A program made the translations under genes and the position numbers. From Pullichristensenella excrementipullorum (GTDB lineage: Bacteria; Bacillota; Clostridia; Christensenellales; Aristaeellaceae): DNA of 64,000 nucleotides. Of the stretch, positions 40,201 through 48,442 are shown one piece after another (the stretch's first letter is position 1; each line of letters starts with the position of its first letter). A model generated the notes under the pieces. The model was not told the origin of the DNA, did not search any database, and saw only the letters and a program-made list of their open reading frames with translations. Location: positions 1-64,000 of the forward strand of contig DVOU01000008.1 in NCBI GenBank assembly GCA_018713365.1, in the 5' to 3' direction.

Positions 40201-40847
40201 GCGCCGCGCCGCTGTTTCCGCTCTTCGCCCTCTGCCGCCACCGCATGGGCAGCGACGGCGCGGGCGTGACCACGCTGGCGGCGGCGCGCGGCTGCCCGCT
40301 GCGTTGCAGGTACTGCCTCAACCCGCAGGCTTTGAAGGAAGAAACGCCCGCGCGCATGGTCGCGCCGGAGGAGCTTTACGAAATGACGCGCGTGGACGAC
40401 CTCTACTTTCAGGCCACGCTCGGCGGCGTGACCTTTGGCGGCGGCGAGCCGCTTCTGTACGCGCCCTTCATCGCCGCCTTTCGCCAATGCTGCGGCAAGG
40501 CGTGGCGGCTGACCGCCGAGACGAGCCTGAACGTTCCCGAAGACCTCGCCCGCGCGGCGCTCCCGGCGCTCGACGAAGTCATCTTTGACGTCAAGGACGC
40601 AGACCCGGCCATCTACCGCGCCTACACCGGCGGGGACAACGCCCGCGCGCTTTTGAACCTGCGTCTGGCGCTTGAAACGCTGGGCACGCAGCGCGTGTTG
40701 GCGCGCGTGCCGCGCATCCCCGGCTACAATACGGAAAGGGACGTGCAAAAAAGCGTCGCCGCCCTGCGGAAGATGGGCGTGACGCGCTTTGACGTATTCT
40801 CCTATCGCCTGCCGGGCGGTGGAAAAGCGGGCGCGACTGTGGTATAA
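40197..40847 (+). CDS. Radical SAM protein of the glycyl-radical activase type
   Basis: A 216-residue radical SAM enzyme. The 4Fe-4S motif is CPLRCRYC (CxxxCxxC) near residues 33-40, preceded by TTLAAARG; the SAM-contacting glycine-rich strand is GVTFGGGEPLLYAPF, and further segments RLTAETSLNVPE and LDEVIFDVKDADPAIYRAYTGGDN match activases of the pyruvate formate-lyase-activating group. No glycyl radical enzyme is encoded nearby. The GTG start overlaps the TGA of the Cys-rich gene by four bases. The likely partner is that small protein; the reaction is unknown. Confidence 0.88.
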   Translation: MSAAPLFPLFALCRHRMGSDGAGVTTLAAARGCPLRCRYCLNPQALKEETPARMVAPEELYEMTRVDDLYFQATLGGVTFGGGEPLLYAPFIAAFRQCCGKAWRLTAETSLNVPEDLARAALPALDEVIFDVKDADPAIYRAYTGGDNARALLNLRLALETLGTQRVLARVPRIPGYNTERDVQKSVAALRKMGVTRFDVFSYRLPGGGKAGATVV

Positions 40848-40848
40848 T
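40820..40848 (+). promoter_or_regulatory. Possible promoter of the secreted DUF4375-like gene
   Basis: TGGAAA at 40820-40825 and TATAAT at 40843-40848 with 17 bp spacing, placed in the last codons of the radical SAM gene. The -10 is perfect and the -35 weak. Confidence 0.55.
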
Positions 40849-40884
40849 GTCTTCAAACCGCATGGGAGAAAGGGGAATGGGATC

Positions 40885-41409
40885 ATGAAACGCGTCCTTT
40901 GTCTGCTGCTTCTTTTGCTGCTTCTCTGCCCCGCCGCCAGCGCGCGGGAGGACTACGACGACCTCTATGTCCGCATCCTCGGCCTCAGCGCCGGCGGCCC
41001 GACCTACGACGAGGGCTTTGACGCCCTGCCCGAGGCGGCGCGGGCGCTCTACGTGGCCGCCATCTTCGATATGGAGATGCTCTGCGGCGGCCTTTGCACC
41101 TTTTTCTGCAACGAAGGCCCCGCCATGGCTGTGCGCGTATCAGGCAGCCTGCGCCTGCTGGGGCTTGACCCCATCGCCGACGCCTACGAGGCCTTTGCGG
41201 CGGAAAACGGCATAGACCTTGCGACGCTGGACGGCTTTCCCCTCTACCCCACGCCGGATACAGCGTGGAAGGAAGAATACGCCGCCATCTGCGAGGCCTA
41301 TCCCTTCGACGAGGTTGATACTGCCTATGTGCAGCTGCGGGAAGAACTGGGCTTTGAAGAAGCCATGCTCGACTTTGCCGCCGCCCACCCGGAGGCGTTT
41401 GAACGCTGA
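40885..41409 (+). CDS. Secreted DUF4375-like protein
   Basis: A 174-residue protein with a signal peptide (MKRVLCLLLLLLLLCPAASA) followed by a helical domain: YDEGFDALPEAARALYVAAIFDMEMLCGGLCTFFCNEGP (in pieces) and VRVSGSLRLLGLDPIADAYEAFAAENGID. The sequence 'L...E..NGG...FF.N' region and the ending 'ALR..G' resemble DUF4375 (DMP19-type) proteins, whose function is unknown; secretion is unusual for that group. ATG at 40885 follows AAAGGGGAATGGGATC. Confidence 0.75.
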   Translation: MKRVLCLLLLLLLLCPAASAREDYDDLYVRILGLSAGGPTYDEGFDALPEAARALYVAAIFDMEMLCGGLCTFFCNEGPAMAVRVSGSLRLLGLDPIADAYEAFAAENGIDLATLDGFPLYPTPDTAWKEEYAAICEAYPFDEVDTAYVQLREELGFEEAMLDFAAAHPEAFER

Positions 41410-41431
41410 AGGCCCCGCTGAAACGGCGAAA

Positions 41432-41456
41432 GCGCCCTCCCATGCCGGGAAGGCGC
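41432..41456. terminator. Bidirectional terminator between the DUF4375-like gene and asnS
   Basis: GCGCCCTCCC (41432-41441) pairs with GGGAAGGCGC (41447-41456) with one mismatch, followed on plus by CTTATTTTG. Confidence 0.8.
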
Positions 41457-41472
41457 CTTATTTTGCCGTTCT

Positions 41473-42867
41473 TTAGAAATCGCAGTTGCGCGTGGTGCGC
41501 GGGAAGGGCAGCACGTCGCGGATGTTGGCGATGCCGGTCAGGTACATGATGAGGCGCTCAAAGCCCATGCCGAAACCGGCGTGCTTGCAGGTGCCGTACT
41601 TGCGCAGTTCGAGGTACCACCAGTAGTCCTCCGGCTTCATGTGGAGTTCCTCGATGCGCGCGGTGAGTACGTCCAGCCGCTCCTCGCGCTGGCTGCCGCC
41701 GCACAGTTCGCCCACGCCCGGCACCAAGAGGTCGGCGGCGGCCACGGTCTTGCCGTCGTCGTTCATGCGCATGTAGAAGGCCTTGATCTCCTTGGGATAG
41801 TCGGTGACGAACACCGGGCGGCCAAAGTGCTTTTCCGTCAGGTAGCGCTCATGCTCGGTCTGCAGATCGCAGCCCCAGAACACGGGATACTCGAACTGCT
41901 GGCCGCTCTTTGTGAGGATGTCCACGGCCTCGGTGTAGCTGACGCGGGCAAAGTCGGCGTCGCGCACGCTCTCCAGGCGGGCGATGAGGCCCTTGTCCAC
42001 GAAGTTGTTCAAGAACTCCAGTTCCGGCTTCGCCTCTTCCAGCACGGCGGCGAGGATGTACTTGATCATCTCCTCCTGCAGGTCCATGTCCTCCTTGAGG
42101 GTGGCGAAGGCGATCTCCGGCTCAATCATCCAGAACTCGGCGGCGTGGCGCGGGGTGTAGCTGTTTTCGGCGCGGAAGGTGGGGCCAAAGGTGTACACAT
42201 CGCGGAAGGCCAGCGCCATGCACTCGCAGTTGAGCTGGCCGGAAACGGTCAGGCTCACGGGCTTGGCGAAAAAGTCCTTGTCAAAATCCACGCTGCCGTC
42301 CGGCAGGCGCGGCGGCTCGCCCGCGTCCAGCGTGGTGACGCGGAACATCTCGCCCGCGCCCTCGCAATCGCTGCCGGTGAGGATGGGGGTGTGGACGTAG
42401 ACAAAGCCGCGATCGTGGAAGAAGCGGTGGATGGCCTGCGCCGCCAGCGAGCGCACGCGGAAGGCGCACTGGAAGAGGTTGGCGCGCGGACGCAAATGCT
42501 GTATGGTGCGCAGATATTCCAGCGTGTGGCGCTTTTTCTGCAGGGGGTAATCGCTGGGGCTCTCGCCCAGCACGGTGAGGGCCGTGGCCTTCAATTCAAA
42601 GGGCTGCTTCATCTCCGGGGTGGGGACCAGTTCGCCCTCGGCCTCGATGGCCGCGCCCACGCCGATCTTTTTCGTCAGTTCGTGGTAGTTTTCCAGCTTG
42701 TCCGCCTCGAGGACGATCTGCAGGTTCTTAAAATAGCTGCCGTCGTTGAGTTCCACAAAGGCAAACGCCTTCGATTCGCGCATGGTGCGCACCCAGCCCG
42801 ACACCTTCACGCCCGCGCGCGCTTCGGCGGGCGGGGCGGCAAACAGTTCCCGTACCAACGTGGTCAT
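41473..42867 (-). CDS. asnS: Asparaginyl-tRNA synthetase
   Basis: A 464-residue class II synthetase with an N-terminal OB-fold anticodon-binding domain (VKVSGWVRTMRESKAFAFVELNDGS) and the catalytic domain. Motif 2 is seen as FRAENSYTPRHAAEFWMIEPEIAF (pieces) and motif 3 as GFGMGFERLIMYLTGIANIRDVLPFPR, with the asparaginyl-type ending FPRTTRNCDF. ATG at 42867 follows GGAAAGGGGATACCCAT. It has its own promoter and is upstream of no other gene on its strand until the convergent terminator. Confidence 0.97.
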   Translation of the reverse strand: MTTLVRELFAAPPAEARAGVKVSGWVRTMRESKAFAFVELNDGSYFKNLQIVLEADKLENYHELTKKIGVGAAIEAEGELVPTPEMKQPFELKATALTVLGESPSDYPLQKKRHTLEYLRTIQHLRPRANLFQCAFRVRSLAAQAIHRFFHDRGFVYVHTPILTGSDCEGAGEMFRVTTLDAGEPPRLPDGSVDFDKDFFAKPVSLTVSGQLNCECMALAFRDVYTFGPTFRAENSYTPRHAAEFWMIEPEIAFATLKEDMDLQEEMIKYILAAVLEEAKPELEFLNNFVDKGLIARLESVRDADFARVSYTEAVDILTKSGQQFEYPVFWGCDLQTEHERYLTEKHFGRPVFVTDYPKEIKAFYMRMNDDGKTVAAADLLVPGVGELCGGSQREERLDVLTARIEELHMKPEDYWWYLELRKYGTCKHAGFGMGFERLIMYLTGIANIRDVLPFPRTTRNCDF

Positions 42868-42899
42868 ATGGGTATCCCCTTTCCAACAAGTCAGTCTCT

Positions 42900-42928
42900 A
42901 TTATACCCGCGCGGGGGCGAAACGTCAA
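42900..42928 (-). promoter_or_regulatory. SigA promoter of asnS
   Basis: On the minus strand TTGACG (plus 42923-42928) and TATAAT (plus 42900-42905) with 17 bp spacing. Confidence 0.85.
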
Positions 42929-42955
42929 TCATTCAAAGATGTTGACAGCATGGGC

Positions 42956-42974
42956 GGGCTTTCTCAGCGCTCTG
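42956..42974. repeat. Dispersed 19-nt intergenic motif, copy C
   Basis: GGGCTTTCTCAGCGCTCTG, one substitution from copy A at 18317-18335, located in the 50-bp gap between the asnS promoter and the dnaX stop codon. Confidence 0.7.
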
Positions 42975-42978
42975 GCCG

Positions 42979-44568
42979 TCAATCCGTGAGGTCGATGTTC
43001 TCCCGGCCAAAGACGTCGTAGCTCTGCTCGATGACGCGGCGGGCCTGCGTGGCGGCGGCGCCCTGCGGCGCGGCCTCGCCCTCCAGACGCATCACCAGCT
43101 TGGTCGGCGCGGCAAACGCCTCGGTGAAGGCGGCCTCCATGGCCTCGCGCTTGCGCTCCAGCATCTTCATGAACATCATCTGCGGGCGCGCGAACTCCGC
43201 CGTCACCACGCCGTTTTCATAGCCCGCGAACTTCATGCCCCCCAGCGCCGCGCGCATCGAGGGATTGTCTTTGGAAAGCGCCTCCACTGCCTGCAAATAC
43301 TGCGGCGGGGCTTCGGCGGCGCTCTTTGGCGGCGGCGCGGCCTTGGGGGCGCGCTCCCTGGCGGGCGCGGGGGCTTTGGCGGCCTTGGGCGCTTCCCTGG
43401 CTGGGGCGGCGACTGCGCCGCGCTCGATGACTGCTTCCAGATGCCCGACGCGCTCGGCGAGGGAGGTGTCCTTCTCCCCCTCCGGGCAGCAGGCGCGCAC
43501 GGCGGTCAGTTCCAGCAGCGCGCGCGGGTCGGCGGCCCACTTCATGTCCGGCTCCACGCGCATGAACAGCTCCATGAGACGGAAAAGCTGCTCCCGCACG
43601 GCGGCAGCCGCCTGTTCGCGGTAGCGCTGCGCGTCCTCGGGCGTGCATTCCAGAAGCTCCTCCGCCGCCTCGCCCACGGTTTGCGCCAGCAGCAGCGCGC
43701 GCAAATGCTCCGCCACCTCGCGGGCGAACACCTGGGGGTCCAGCCCCCTGCGCAGCAGTTCGTCGATCTGCAAAAGCGCGCCGCGGGCGTCGCCCGAAAG
43801 CAGCGCGGCGGCGAAATCAAAGAGGAACTCGCGCCCCGCCGTGCCCAGTACGTCGCGCGCGAGGGCGAGGTCCACCTCCCCGTCCGTGTAGGAAAGGCAG
43901 ACGTCGAGGATGCTGAGGGCGTCGCGCATCGCGCCCTCGGCGGCGCGGGCGATCTCGTGCAGGGCCTCTTCCGAGGCGGTGCGGCCGATGCCGCCCAGCA
44001 CCACCATCATGCGCTCGACCATCGTTTCCACGCTCAAACGCCGAAAATCGAAGCGCTGGCAGCGGGAGAGGATGGTGGCGGGGAGCCTTTGCGGCTCGGT
44101 GGTGGCGAGGATGAACACGGCGTGGGCCGGCGGCTCCTCCAGCGTTTTCAAAAGCGCGTTGAACGCGCCGGTGGAGAGCATGTGTACCTCGTCGATGATG
44201 TAGACCTTGTATTTGGCCACCGCCGGGGGGTACTTGACCTTTTCGCGCAGATCGCGTATCTCGTCCACGCCGTTGTTGGAGGCGGCGTCGATCTCGATGA
44301 CGTCCATGCTGTTTTCCTGCTTGAGTTGCAGGCACACGTCGCACTGGCCGCAGGGGTCGCCGTCCACGGGATGCAGGCAGTTGATGGCGCGGGAAAGCAC
44401 CTTGGCCGCGGTGGTCTTGCCCGTGCCGCGCGTGCCGCAGAACAGATAGGCGTGGGCCACGCGCCCGGTCTCCACCTGATGGCGCAGCGTTTTTACCACG
44501 GCGTCCTGCCCGACGATCTGCGAAAACGTCTCCGGCCGCCATGCGCGGTACAATGCCTGATAGCTCAT
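42979..44568 (-). CDS. dnaX: DNA polymerase III subunit gamma/tau
   Basis: A 529-residue clamp-loader ATPase. Start MSYQALYRAWRPETFSQIVGQ, Walker A GTRGTGKTT (residues 45-53), four zinc-binding cysteines in CLHPVDGDPCGQCDVC (64, 73, 76, 79), Walker B/DExH-like YIIDEVHMLS, and sensor 1 LATTEPQRLPATILSRCQRF. The tail after residue 360 is an Ala/Pro/Lys-rich linker and a tau-like domain V. ATG at 44568 follows GCGGAGGTCGAT. No frameshift signal for a shorter gamma form was found. Confidence 0.97.
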   Translation of the reverse strand: MSYQALYRAWRPETFSQIVGQDAVVKTLRHQVETGRVAHAYLFCGTRGTGKTTAAKVLSRAINCLHPVDGDPCGQCDVCLQLKQENSMDVIEIDAASNNGVDEIRDLREKVKYPPAVAKYKVYIIDEVHMLSTGAFNALLKTLEEPPAHAVFILATTEPQRLPATILSRCQRFDFRRLSVETMVERMMVVLGGIGRTASEEALHEIARAAEGAMRDALSILDVCLSYTDGEVDLALARDVLGTAGREFLFDFAAALLSGDARGALLQIDELLRRGLDPQVFAREVAEHLRALLLAQTVGEAAEELLECTPEDAQRYREQAAAAVREQLFRLMELFMRVEPDMKWAADPRALLELTAVRACCPEGEKDTSLAERVGHLEAVIERGAVAAPAREAPKAAKAPAPARERAPKAAPPPKSAAEAPPQYLQAVEALSKDNPSMRAALGGMKFAGYENGVVTAEFARPQMMFMKMLERKREAMEAAFTEAFAAPTKLVMRLEGEAAPQGAAATQARRVIEQSYDVFGRENIDLTD

Positions 44569-44672
44569 ATCGACCTCCGCAAAAATGGACTTCCCTGCTA
44601 ATATAATAGCGCAGGCACGCGCAAAAGAAAAGAAGTTTTACAGAGACCTAAAAACTTTTTCCGCATTGACGT

Positions 44673-44842
44673 GCTATAATGCTTCCAGAACGCTGGAAGG
44701 ATGGCCTGTACGCAGGAATGATGTCAAAACAACGCAGTCCTGCAGGAAACAATGCAAAGCGGCCCCGCGAGGGCGCGTTTTGCAGGCGCGAGGGCATCTT
44801 GCGGCACGAGCAACGGACGTATCCGGCATCGGGAGGGATTTG
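44673..44842 (+). promoter_or_regulatory. Extended -10 promoter and leader of murG
   Basis: TGC-TATAAT with TATAAT at 44675-44680 and no good -35 at 17 bp. The 160-nt leader to the ATG contains several short inverted repeats (CCTG-TACG-CAGG near 44703-44714 and GCAAA/TTTGC arms near 44755-44784). It does not match the SRP RNA, T-box or other riboswitch cores I could test by eye. Confidence 0.45.
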
Positions 44843-45910
44843 ATGAAGCGGATCGTACTGACCGGGGGCGGCACGGCAGGCCACGTCACGCCGAACCTGG
44901 CGCTTATCCCCCGTCTTCTCGAGGACGGTTGGGAGGTACACTACATCGGCGAGGCGGAGGGCGTGGAAAAGCGCCTCGTGGCCGCTTTTCCCGAGGTGAC
45001 GTACCACAGCGTGTCCACGGGCAAGCTGCGGCGCTACTTTGACCCGAAAAACTTCACCGACCCCTTCAAGGTGTTGAAGGGCGTGGGGCAGGCCTCCAAA
45101 CTGATGAAGCAGCTAAAGCCCGACGTGGTCTTTTCCAAGGGCGGCTTCGTCTCCGTGCCCGTGGTCTACGGCGCGCGGCTGCACAAGGTGCGCGTGCTTC
45201 TGCACGAATCGGACATGACGCCGGGGCTGGCCAACAAGCTCTGCGCGCCCTTTGCCAGCAAGATCCTCTGCACCTTCCCGGAGGCGGCGCGCGGCTTTGG
45301 CGAAAAGGGCGTCTATACCGGCACGCCCATCCGCCCGGAGATCTTGAACGGCGACCGCGAAAAGGGCCTTGCCACCTTCGGCTTCACCGACGGACGGCCC
45401 GTGCTGATGGTCACGGGCGGCTCCTCCGGGGCGCAGGCCATCAACGCCGCCGTGCGCGAGGCGCTGCCCAGGCTGCTGGAATCGTTCCAGGTGCTGCACC
45501 TGTGCGGCCCGAGCAATACCGACGAGGCGCTTCTGGGCACGGCGGGCTACGTCCAGTGCGAATATCTGGACAGCGAGATGGCCGACGCCTATGCCTGCGC
45601 CAACATCCTCATCTCCCGCGCCGGGTCCAACACCCTGTGCGAGATACTGGCCCTGCGCAAGCCGGCGCTGCTCATCCCCTACCCCATGGGCGCCAGCCGG
45701 GGCGACCAGATCGTCAACGCCCGCTCGTTTGAGGCCCGGGGCCTCAGCCGCGTGCTGATGCAGGAGGACATGACCGCCGACCGCCTGGTCTCCGAGGTCA
45801 TCAGCCTCTACCGCGAGCGCGGCTCGCTGTACGAAAAGATGGACAAGGAGCCCTCCGCCAACGGGGTGGAGAACGTGCTGAAGGAAATATACGCCGTGGC
45901 CGGTTGCTGA
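44843..45910 (+). CDS. murG: UDP-GlcNAc--undecaprenyl-pyrophosphoryl-MurNAc-pentapeptide GlcNAc transferase (MurG)
   Basis: A 355-residue GT-B glycosyltransferase that completes lipid II on the inner face of the membrane. The first G loop is LTGGGTAGHVTPN, the second MVTGGSSGAQAIN, and the donor-binding segment is ILISRAGSNTLCEILALRKPALLIPYP (pieces) with SKGGFVSVPVVYGA for membrane/acceptor contact. ATG at 44843 follows GGGAGGGATTTG; the open frame upstream belongs to the leader. A strong terminator follows at once. Confidence 0.97.
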   Translation: MKRIVLTGGGTAGHVTPNLALIPRLLEDGWEVHYIGEAEGVEKRLVAAFPEVTYHSVSTGKLRRYFDPKNFTDPFKVLKGVGQASKLMKQLKPDVVFSKGGFVSVPVVYGARLHKVRVLLHESDMTPGLANKLCAPFASKILCTFPEAARGFGEKGVYTGTPIRPEILNGDREKGLATFGFTDGRPVLMVTGGSSGAQAINAAVREALPRLLESFQVLHLCGPSNTDEALLGTAGYVQCEYLDSEMADAYACANILISRAGSNTLCEILALRKPALLIPYPMGASRGDQIVNARSFEARGLSRVLMQEDMTADRLVSEVISLYRERGSLYEKMDKEPSANGVENVLKEIYAVAGC

Positions 45911-45923
45911 CGGGCGTGGCGCG

Positions 45924-45966
45924 AAAACGCCTCCGCGATGAAATCTCGTGGAGGCGTTTTTTGTCG
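45924..45966 (+). terminator. Terminator of murG
   Basis: AAAACGCCTCC (45924-45934) pairs with GGAGGCGTTTT (45950-45960), followed by TTG; T run of six in total. Confidence 0.92.
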
Positions 45967-46054
45967 CGCGGGGGCGGGCCGCAGACGCGATTTTTGCCTT
46001 ATGGCTTACGGGCTTTTTGCGCTCTGTCCTGCCGGTCTGCTTTTCAGCGGCCGT

Positions 46055-48199
46055 TCAGGGCGCGCCCGCCGCGTCGGTCGGCTTGCAGGCAAAGAGCAGC
46101 ACTTCGCGGCCGTCGCTCCAGCGCATCGGCGTGGGCGCGGCGCGCAGCCATTCGGCGCACAGCGCCTCGGCCTCGTCCGACCCGCCGCCCTGCGCCTGAT
46201 GGAGCAGCTTTGCCATGTCGCAGCCCTCGCAGGGGGCGTCCGCGCCGGCCATCAGCGCGCGGTAGCACTTCTCGCCCGGCCGCAGCGTGGGGAAGCGGGC
46301 GCACATCTTGGCGTTGGCAAACAGCAGTTCGCGCGTTTCGGGGTCGATGGCGTAGGCGGCGTAGTCCACATGTTCGAGCATCTGCGGGGTGATAAAGCGC
46401 CCGTCGCCGCCGGAATAGACGCTGAAGCGGCCCTTTCCGGCGCGCTTGGCCTCGTACAGAGCCACGTCGGAGCTTTTGTAGAGGGCGTCGAAGCAGTCCC
46501 CGCCCTCGGGGAAGAGTACCGCCCCGGCGCTGCAGCCCACGCGCACTTCGCCGGCGTGCAGGCGGGAAAGCCCCTGCCGGAGGCGCGAGAGCGCCTGCGT
46601 GAGCTTTTCGCGGCTGTCCACGCCCTCCATCAGGGCCATGAACTCGTCGCCGCCCAAGCGGCCGACGATGTCCGTGCCGCGGAAGTGGCCGCGCAAAAAG
46701 TCCGCCAGCGTGCGCAGCACGTCGTCGCCCACGTCGTGGCCGTAAAAATCGTTGATGTCCTTGAAATCGTCGATGTCCAGCAGGACGACGGCACAGGGCC
46801 TGTCCGGCGCGCCCTCCAGCCGCAGGCGAATGGCCTCCTCCAGCCCGGCGCGGTTGAGCAGCCCCGTCAGCGCGTCTGTGCGCACCTGCTGTTCCAGACG
46901 CTCGGCAAGCATGCGCTCCTGCGAGATGTCCGTCAATTTGCCGATGACCCAGCGCCGGCGGCAACGGCTGTCAAACAGCACGCTCATGTGGGCGCGGCAC
47001 CAGGTGTAGCGTTCGCTCTCGCCGCCCCGGCGCACGCGGAAGTCCACCGTTGCGTGCGTCTCGGCGCTCATGCCACCCGAAAGAACGCCAAAGACGCGCT
47101 CCAGCCGCTCCCGCTCCTCCGGGTGGGCAAGGGCGAGAAATTCGCCGATGTTGTGCGAGCCCTCGCGCCCGAACATGCGCTGGAAATTCTCGCCCAGACG
47201 CAGGCGGTCGTTTATTACATCGTATTCCCAGAAGACTTCGTTGCTGCCCTCGGCGAGGATGCGGTATCGTTCCTCGCTCCATTCCAGGCGCAGCTTTTCC
47301 GCGCGCAGGCGGCGGTTTCCGGCCCAAGCCACCCAGATCACCAGCGCCACCAGCGCCAGCGCGCAGGCGCCCAGACGCACGGCCAGCAGCAGCGCGGCGT
47401 CGTTCATAAAGGAGAATTGGCTCATGGCCTCGTCGCGCGGCGCCAGCGAAAGTATGCGCCAGCCGTCGCCCACGCTCAACTGCGCCCAGGCGGTCAGCAT
47501 CGTACCCCGGCTGGTGTACACGAGCCTTCCGCCGCTCTCGCCTTGCAGCAGGGCTTCCCGCGCATCTTCACGCATGTCCAGCGCGGCAAAGAGGTCCTCC
47601 CCCATGAGCGCTTCCAGAAAGCTGTCCGGCGCGGCGGCGACAACGTGACCCCGCGCGTTGAGCAGGCAGACCGAGCCATTGGAGACCAGCTCCGCGCCCA
47701 GCGCTTCCGCGTCAAGGCAGCCAACCAGCGCGCCGCCATCGCCCGCACCCGTTGCCAGAAGGATGCAGGGCGCGCCATCGCTCTCTCCGTCGCAGAGCAG
47801 GGTTTCGCCCTCCAGCGCCGCCGACGCGCCGGGAAAGTCCGCCAGCGTCACCGCCGCGCCGTCGTCGCGCACGCCCAAGCCGTCTTCATCCACATAGCAG
47901 AGCCAGGCAAAGCCCAGCGTTTCCTGCGCCGCGTTCAGGCGCGCGGGCAGGTCTTCCCCGTTCGCATCGAACGTGCGCGCCGCGCTTTCCAGCGCCCCCA
48001 GCTGCTTTTGCAAAAACAGCGAGACCTGCGCGCCGCGGCTGCGCACCCGCGTTTCCAGATTGTAGAGTACCCGCGTCTGCACGTCCGCGCTCGTCGCCCG
48101 GTCGTAAGCCACGATGGAGAGGACGACCATGACCACGATCACCGCCAGCAGCAGCGCCATCAGCGTGTACATGCTCACTTTGCGCACCGTGCGCGCCAT
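46055..48199 (-). CDS. Membrane-bound diguanylate cyclase with PAS and GGDEF domains
   Basis: A 714-residue c-di-GMP synthase. A helix near residues 12-32 (LMALLLAVIVVMVVLSIVAYD) and another near 275-297 (LGACALALVALVIWVAW) enclose an external sensory domain of Cache type. A PAS domain follows (RYRILAEGSNEVFWEYDVINDRL ... YTWCRAHMSVLF), then GGDEF with DALTGLLNRAG and RLGGDEFMAL (GGDEF at 516-520). The inhibitory I-site RGTD is at 507-510, exactly five residues before the motif, so product inhibition is expected. About 100 further residues (YAAYAIDPETRELLFANAKMCARF) form a second PAS-like domain with a CEGCD motif after GGDEF. ATG at 48199 follows GAGGAGGTGGCGGCGCA. Confidence 0.93.
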   Translation of the reverse strand: MARTVRKVSMYTLMALLLAVIVVMVVLSIVAYDRATSADVQTRVLYNLETRVRSRGAQVSLFLQKQLGALESAARTFDANGEDLPARLNAAQETLGFAWLCYVDEDGLGVRDDGAAVTLADFPGASAALEGETLLCDGESDGAPCILLATGAGDGGALVGCLDAEALGAELVSNGSVCLLNARGHVVAAAPDSFLEALMGEDLFAALDMREDAREALLQGESGGRLVYTSRGTMLTAWAQLSVGDGWRILSLAPRDEAMSQFSFMNDAALLLAVRLGACALALVALVIWVAWAGNRRLRAEKLRLEWSEERYRILAEGSNEVFWEYDVINDRLRLGENFQRMFGREGSHNIGEFLALAHPEERERLERVFGVLSGGMSAETHATVDFRVRRGGESERYTWCRAHMSVLFDSRCRRRWVIGKLTDISQERMLAERLEQQVRTDALTGLLNRAGLEEAIRLRLEGAPDRPCAVVLLDIDDFKDINDFYGHDVGDDVLRTLADFLRGHFRGTDIVGRLGGDEFMALMEGVDSREKLTQALSRLRQGLSRLHAGEVRVGCSAGAVLFPEGGDCFDALYKSSDVALYEAKRAGKGRFSVYSGGDGRFITPQMLEHVDYAAYAIDPETRELLFANAKMCARFPTLRPGEKCYRALMAGADAPCEGCDMAKLLHQAQGGGSDEAEALCAEWLRAAPTPMRWSDGREVLLFACKPTDAAGAP

Positions 48200-48239
48200 T
48201 GCGCCGCCACCTCCTCGCGTGTGTCTTTTCCTTATCTAT

Positions 48240-48268
48240 ATTATAGCGCGTCCGGCCGGGCATGAGAA
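48240..48268 (-). promoter_or_regulatory. Possible SigA promoter of the diguanylate cyclase gene
   Basis: On the minus strand TTCTCA (plus 48263-48268) and TATAAT (plus 48240-48245) with 17 bp spacing. Confidence 0.65.
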
Positions 48269-48386
48269 TGTCGCAAGTGAAGAAAATCGCCGGAAATGTG
48301 ACAAAAAAGACATAATCTTGTGTAAATTTTTCATTAAATTACAAGTTCGTTACATTATTTGGCACACAGCAATCTTCTCCTGCGTC

Positions 48387-48415
48387 TTGCCCGCCGCGCG
48401 GCGATGTGTTATGAT
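48387..48415 (+). promoter_or_regulatory. Possible SigA promoter of the gene at 48443
   Basis: TTGCCC at 48387-48392 and TATGAT at 48410-48415 with 17 bp spacing. The 110 bp further upstream are AT-rich (ATTAAATTACAAGTTCGTTACATT), unlike their surroundings. Confidence 0.65.
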
Positions 48416-48442
48416 AAGGGCAGGAACGCAAGGAAGGGACGG

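Noticed and set aside
39660..40886. Upstream extension of the LysM protein frame to 959 codons
   Set aside because: It runs antisense through the Cys-rich and radical SAM genes; the ATG at 39659 has a ribosome site and gives a sensible GH25-like start.
44640..44842. Possible SRP RNA or riboswitch upstream of murG, next to dnaX
   Set aside because: The SRP RNA core (GGTCAGG-TCCGGAAGG-type tetraloop region) and T-box or c-di-GMP cores are not present; kept only as an unassigned leader.
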